From the NCBI GenBank assembly GCA_002371985.1, contig DFHZ01000047.1:1-7830 (forward strand): DNA of 7,830 bases, given 5' to 3'. This document shows positions 5,715-7,830 of the stretch, one piece after another. The stretch's first letter is position 1, and each line of letters opens with the position of its first letter. The notes under the pieces were generated by a model, which searched no databases, was not told the origin of the DNA, and saw only the letters and a list, made by a program, of their open reading frames with translations. The stretch is from Ruminococcaceae bacterium UBA3710. Its GTDB lineage: Bacteria; Bacillota; Clostridia; Oscillospirales; Acutalibacteraceae. A program made the position numbers and the translations under genes.

Positions 5715-7830
5715 CAGCAAAAATTTCGGAATTAAAAAGTTTTCTATTAAAAGAGCTGAAAGAATATAAACCGCTACCGTTTTGGTCATGGAACGATAAA
5801 TTGGAAAAGGAAAAGCTTCTTTCTCAAATTCGTTTTATGAATCAAAACAATATCGGCGGTTTTTTTATGCATGCAAGAACCGGGCTTATAACAGAATATT
5901 TGTCCGATGAATGGATGTCCTGCATACGCGCGTGTGCCGAATATGCAGATGAACTCGGTATGAAAGCATGGGCATACGATGAAAACGGTTGGCCGAGCGG
6001 TTTTGCGGGCGGAAAACTGTTGGAAAACGAAGCAAATAGAGATAAATATTTGCTTTACTCCGTGGGTGAATATGACGAAAACGCATCGGTTTATTATTTT
6101 GCTGATGAAGAAAAACTGACACGGACAAATTCTGTCTTGATGGGCAGACAATACTTAAATATTTATATTAAAACTTCTACTTCTAACGCGGATATTCTCA
6201 ATAAAAAGGTAGTGGAACAGTTTATCCGCTTGACACATCAAGAATATAAGAATGAATTTGGCGATCAGTTTCCCAAAAAAATCCGGGGATTTTTCACCGA
6301 TGAGCCGCAATATCAGCGAAGTCATACGCCCTATACTGATATGCTACCCTGTTACTTTAAGAAAAGATATAACATTGATATCTTTGATAAACTGGGATTG
6401 CTTTTTTTAGAAAAAGAGGGGTATCGGGAATTTCGATATCAATATTGGTCTGCTCTTCAGGAACTGATGCTGTGTTCTTATGCAAAAACAGTATACGATT
6501 GGTGTGAGCAAAACGGTGTCGGGTTCACGGGGCATTATATTGAGGAATCGAGCCTTGGCGGACAGTTAATGTGTTGTGGGGGCGTTATGCCTTTTTATGA
6601 ATATATGACAATGCCCGGAATTGATTGGCTGACGGAAATCGCGGATAATGAAATACCGGTTCGTCAATTAGCCAGTGTTGCAGCGCAAATGGGAAAAAAA
6701 CGGTGTTTGACAGAATCTTTTGCGGCATGCGGATGGGAAATTACACCGAAAGAACTTAAGAGGATTGCGGATTTTCAGTTTTTAAACGGTGTTAATATGC
6801 TCTGTCACCATTTGGTTCCGTATTCAGAACGCGGAACACGAAAGAACGATCATCCTGCACACTATTCTCGGATCAATCCGTGGGTTTCGGATGAGTTTTC
6901 CAATTTTAATTTATACTTTGCTCGGCTTGGAAAGTTGATGAGCGAAAGCATAGAAACTGTCAATGTCGCCGTTCTTCACCCTATTCGCAGTGCCTATTTC
7001 GATTATAAGCGTGAAGAAGAAAAAAACGGTTACGCTATTAAAGAACTGGATGATTGCTTCAAAAAGGATTGCCGTACGCTTTCCGCATCCGGAGTGAGTT
7101 ATCATTTTTTAGATGAGATGATATTGCGGAAGTACGGTTCGGTGAATGGCAAAAAAATCAAGTGTGGTCAGTGCGAATATGATTTTTTAGTCTTACCAAA
7201 TATCTTAACTATGGATAAAAGTACCGAAAAACTGTTACATGAATTTGCAAAAAACAACGGCAAAATTCTGATCATGGGTAATCGTCCTTCCTTTTTAGAG
7301 GGCGAACCTTTTGATTATTCCTATTTAGAATCAACCTGCACATTAACGGATATAGTAAATTCACAACCTTTTTGCGTGCAAAAGCCGGATGAAGATTTGT
7401 ATTATACCTATCATGAAAGGAACGGATTGCCCTTCCTGATGGTACAAAACGCTTCCACAACCCGTGTGGCAAGACAAAAAATTTCATGCGGTCAGCATAT
7501 CCGATCTTTCAAGAAGTTGGACTTGTTAAGTATGGAAGAAAGCTATATTTCACTGGAACTGACATTACAGCCGGGTGAATCCGTATTGTGTTTTCCCGAT
7601 ACCAAAGAGCCCTCTGTCACTCCGACATTATCAGAAAAAATCTTTGTGTTGAACCGTGCGAAAGTGTCCTTTGAAGAGAACACCTATATAATCGATCGGG
7701 TGCAATTTTCATTTGACGGTGTGCATTTTTCAAAGACATATCCCGTTCCCGGTTTGTTTGACAAATTATTGACCGATAGGTATGAAGGCGATCTCTACTT
7801 AAAATATACTTTTGATTTACAAAAAGTGCC
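5711..7830 (+). CDS. Large glycoside hydrolase, GH106-like (alpha-L-rhamnosidase-related), 3' end beyond window
   Basis: The frame is open from ATG 5711 to the window end, at least 706 residues with no stop; relatives are about 900-1100 long, so the C-terminus is missing. The start overlaps the previous stop (ATGA) and has only a weak ribosome site, implying coupled translation. PLPFWSWND (21-29), IGGFFMHARTGL (48-59), YLSDEWM and AWAYDENGWPSGFAGG (86-101) are the hallmark N-terminal barrel motifs of bacterial GH106-like proteins. Further barrel motifs are FFTDEP (194-199), TGHYIEES (273-280), LTESFAACGW (333-342) and HHLVPYSERG (366-375). E198, E278/E279 and E335 are candidate catalytic or ligand carboxylates, not assigned. 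An amidotransferase-like domain follows, with VAVLHP (419-424), YDFLVLPN (490-497) and GKILIMG (517-523). A beta-rich part from about 660 looks like the start of a galactose-binding-like domain. There is no signal peptide. Many relatives are annotated only as glycosyl hydrolase; rhamnosidase activity is plausible but unproven. Confidence 0.8.
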   Translation, partial: MTAKISELKSFLLKELKEYKPLPFWSWNDKLEKEKLLSQIRFMNQNNIGGFFMHARTGLITEYLSDEWMSCIRACAEYADELGMKAWAYDENGWPSGFAGGKLLENEANRDKYLLYSVGEYDENASVYYFADEEKLTRTNSVLMGRQYLNIYIKTSTSNADILNKKVVEQFIRLTHQEYKNEFGDQFPKKIRGFFTDEPQYQRSHTPYTDMLPCYFKKRYNIDIFDKLGLLFLEKEGYREFRYQYWSALQELMLCSYAKTVYDWCEQNGVGFTGHYIEESSLGGQLMCCGGVMPFYEYMTMPGIDWLTEIADNEIPVRQLASVAAQMGKKRCLTESFAACGWEITPKELKRIADFQFLNGVNMLCHHLVPYSERGTRKNDHPAHYSRINPWVSDEFSNFNLYFARLGKLMSESIETVNVAVLHPIRSAYFDYKREEEKNGYAIKELDDCFKKDCRTLSASGVSYHFLDEMILRKYGSVNGKKIKCGQCEYDFLVLPNILTMDKSTEKLLHEFAKNNGKILIMGNRPSFLEGEPFDYSYLESTCTLTDIVNSQPFCVQKPDEDLYYTYHERNGLPFLMVQNASTTRVARQKISCGQHIRSFKKLDLLSMEESYISLELTLQPGESVLCFPDTKEPSVTPTLSEKIFVLNRAKVSFEENTYIIDRVQFSFDGVHFSKTYPVPGLFDKLLTDRYEGDLYLKYTFDLQKV

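Noticed and set aside
5786..6151. Minus-strand open frames under the GH106-like gene (also 5886-6128, 6911-7105, 7272-7487)
   Set aside because: They are shadows of a long, motif-rich + strand gene that is open to the window edge; their translations show no family features and they lack ribosome sites.

Overview
The window is a stretch of low-GC bacterial chromosome carrying one polycistronic carbohydrate-utilisation locus. All supported genes are on the + strand and almost no non-coding DNA lies between them. The AT-rich coding bias, the strong GGAGG-type ribosome sites, the MalF/MalG-like sugar ABC importer without its own ATPase and the leaderless (cytoplasmic) glycosidases all suggest a member of the Bacillota, probably a gut- or plant-fibre-associated Clostridia. 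This is inference from style of sequence; there is no rRNA or marker gene here.

Layout from left to right. (1) Positions 1-677 hold the C-terminal part of an extracellular sugar-binding lipoprotein-type ABC component, cut by the window edge. (2) A 79-bp gap with a small AT-rich inverted repeat leads to the two ABC permeases, 757-1656 and 1656-2531, which overlap by one base. (3) After 32 bp comes a 740-residue GH3 beta-glycosidase of the BglX type (2564-4786). (4) An EamA/DMT-family ten-helix transporter (4779-5714) overlaps it by 8 bp. (5) A large glycoside-hydrolase-like protein related to family GH106 (alpha-L-rhamnosidase-like) begins in a 4-bp ATGA overlap at 5711. It stays open, with no stop, to the end of the window (at least 706 residues). 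No stretch over 300 bp lacks a gene. No tRNA, rRNA, CRISPR array, insertion sequence or terminator was seen.

Working model. The binding protein and permeases import an oligosaccharide or small glycoside, energised by an ATPase encoded elsewhere. The GH106-like enzyme and the GH3 enzyme, neither with a signal peptide, cut it in the cytoplasm. The DMT transporter is locked between the two hydrolases by overlapping start and stop codons, so it may export an aglycone or by-product, or move a released sugar. A rhamnosylated glucoside (for example a rutinoside-like plant compound) is an attractive substrate because GH106 and GH3 activities would suit it. The actual substrate cannot be read from the sequence. 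The most interesting points are the transporter coupled to two glycosidases and the unassigned activity of the large GH106-like protein.
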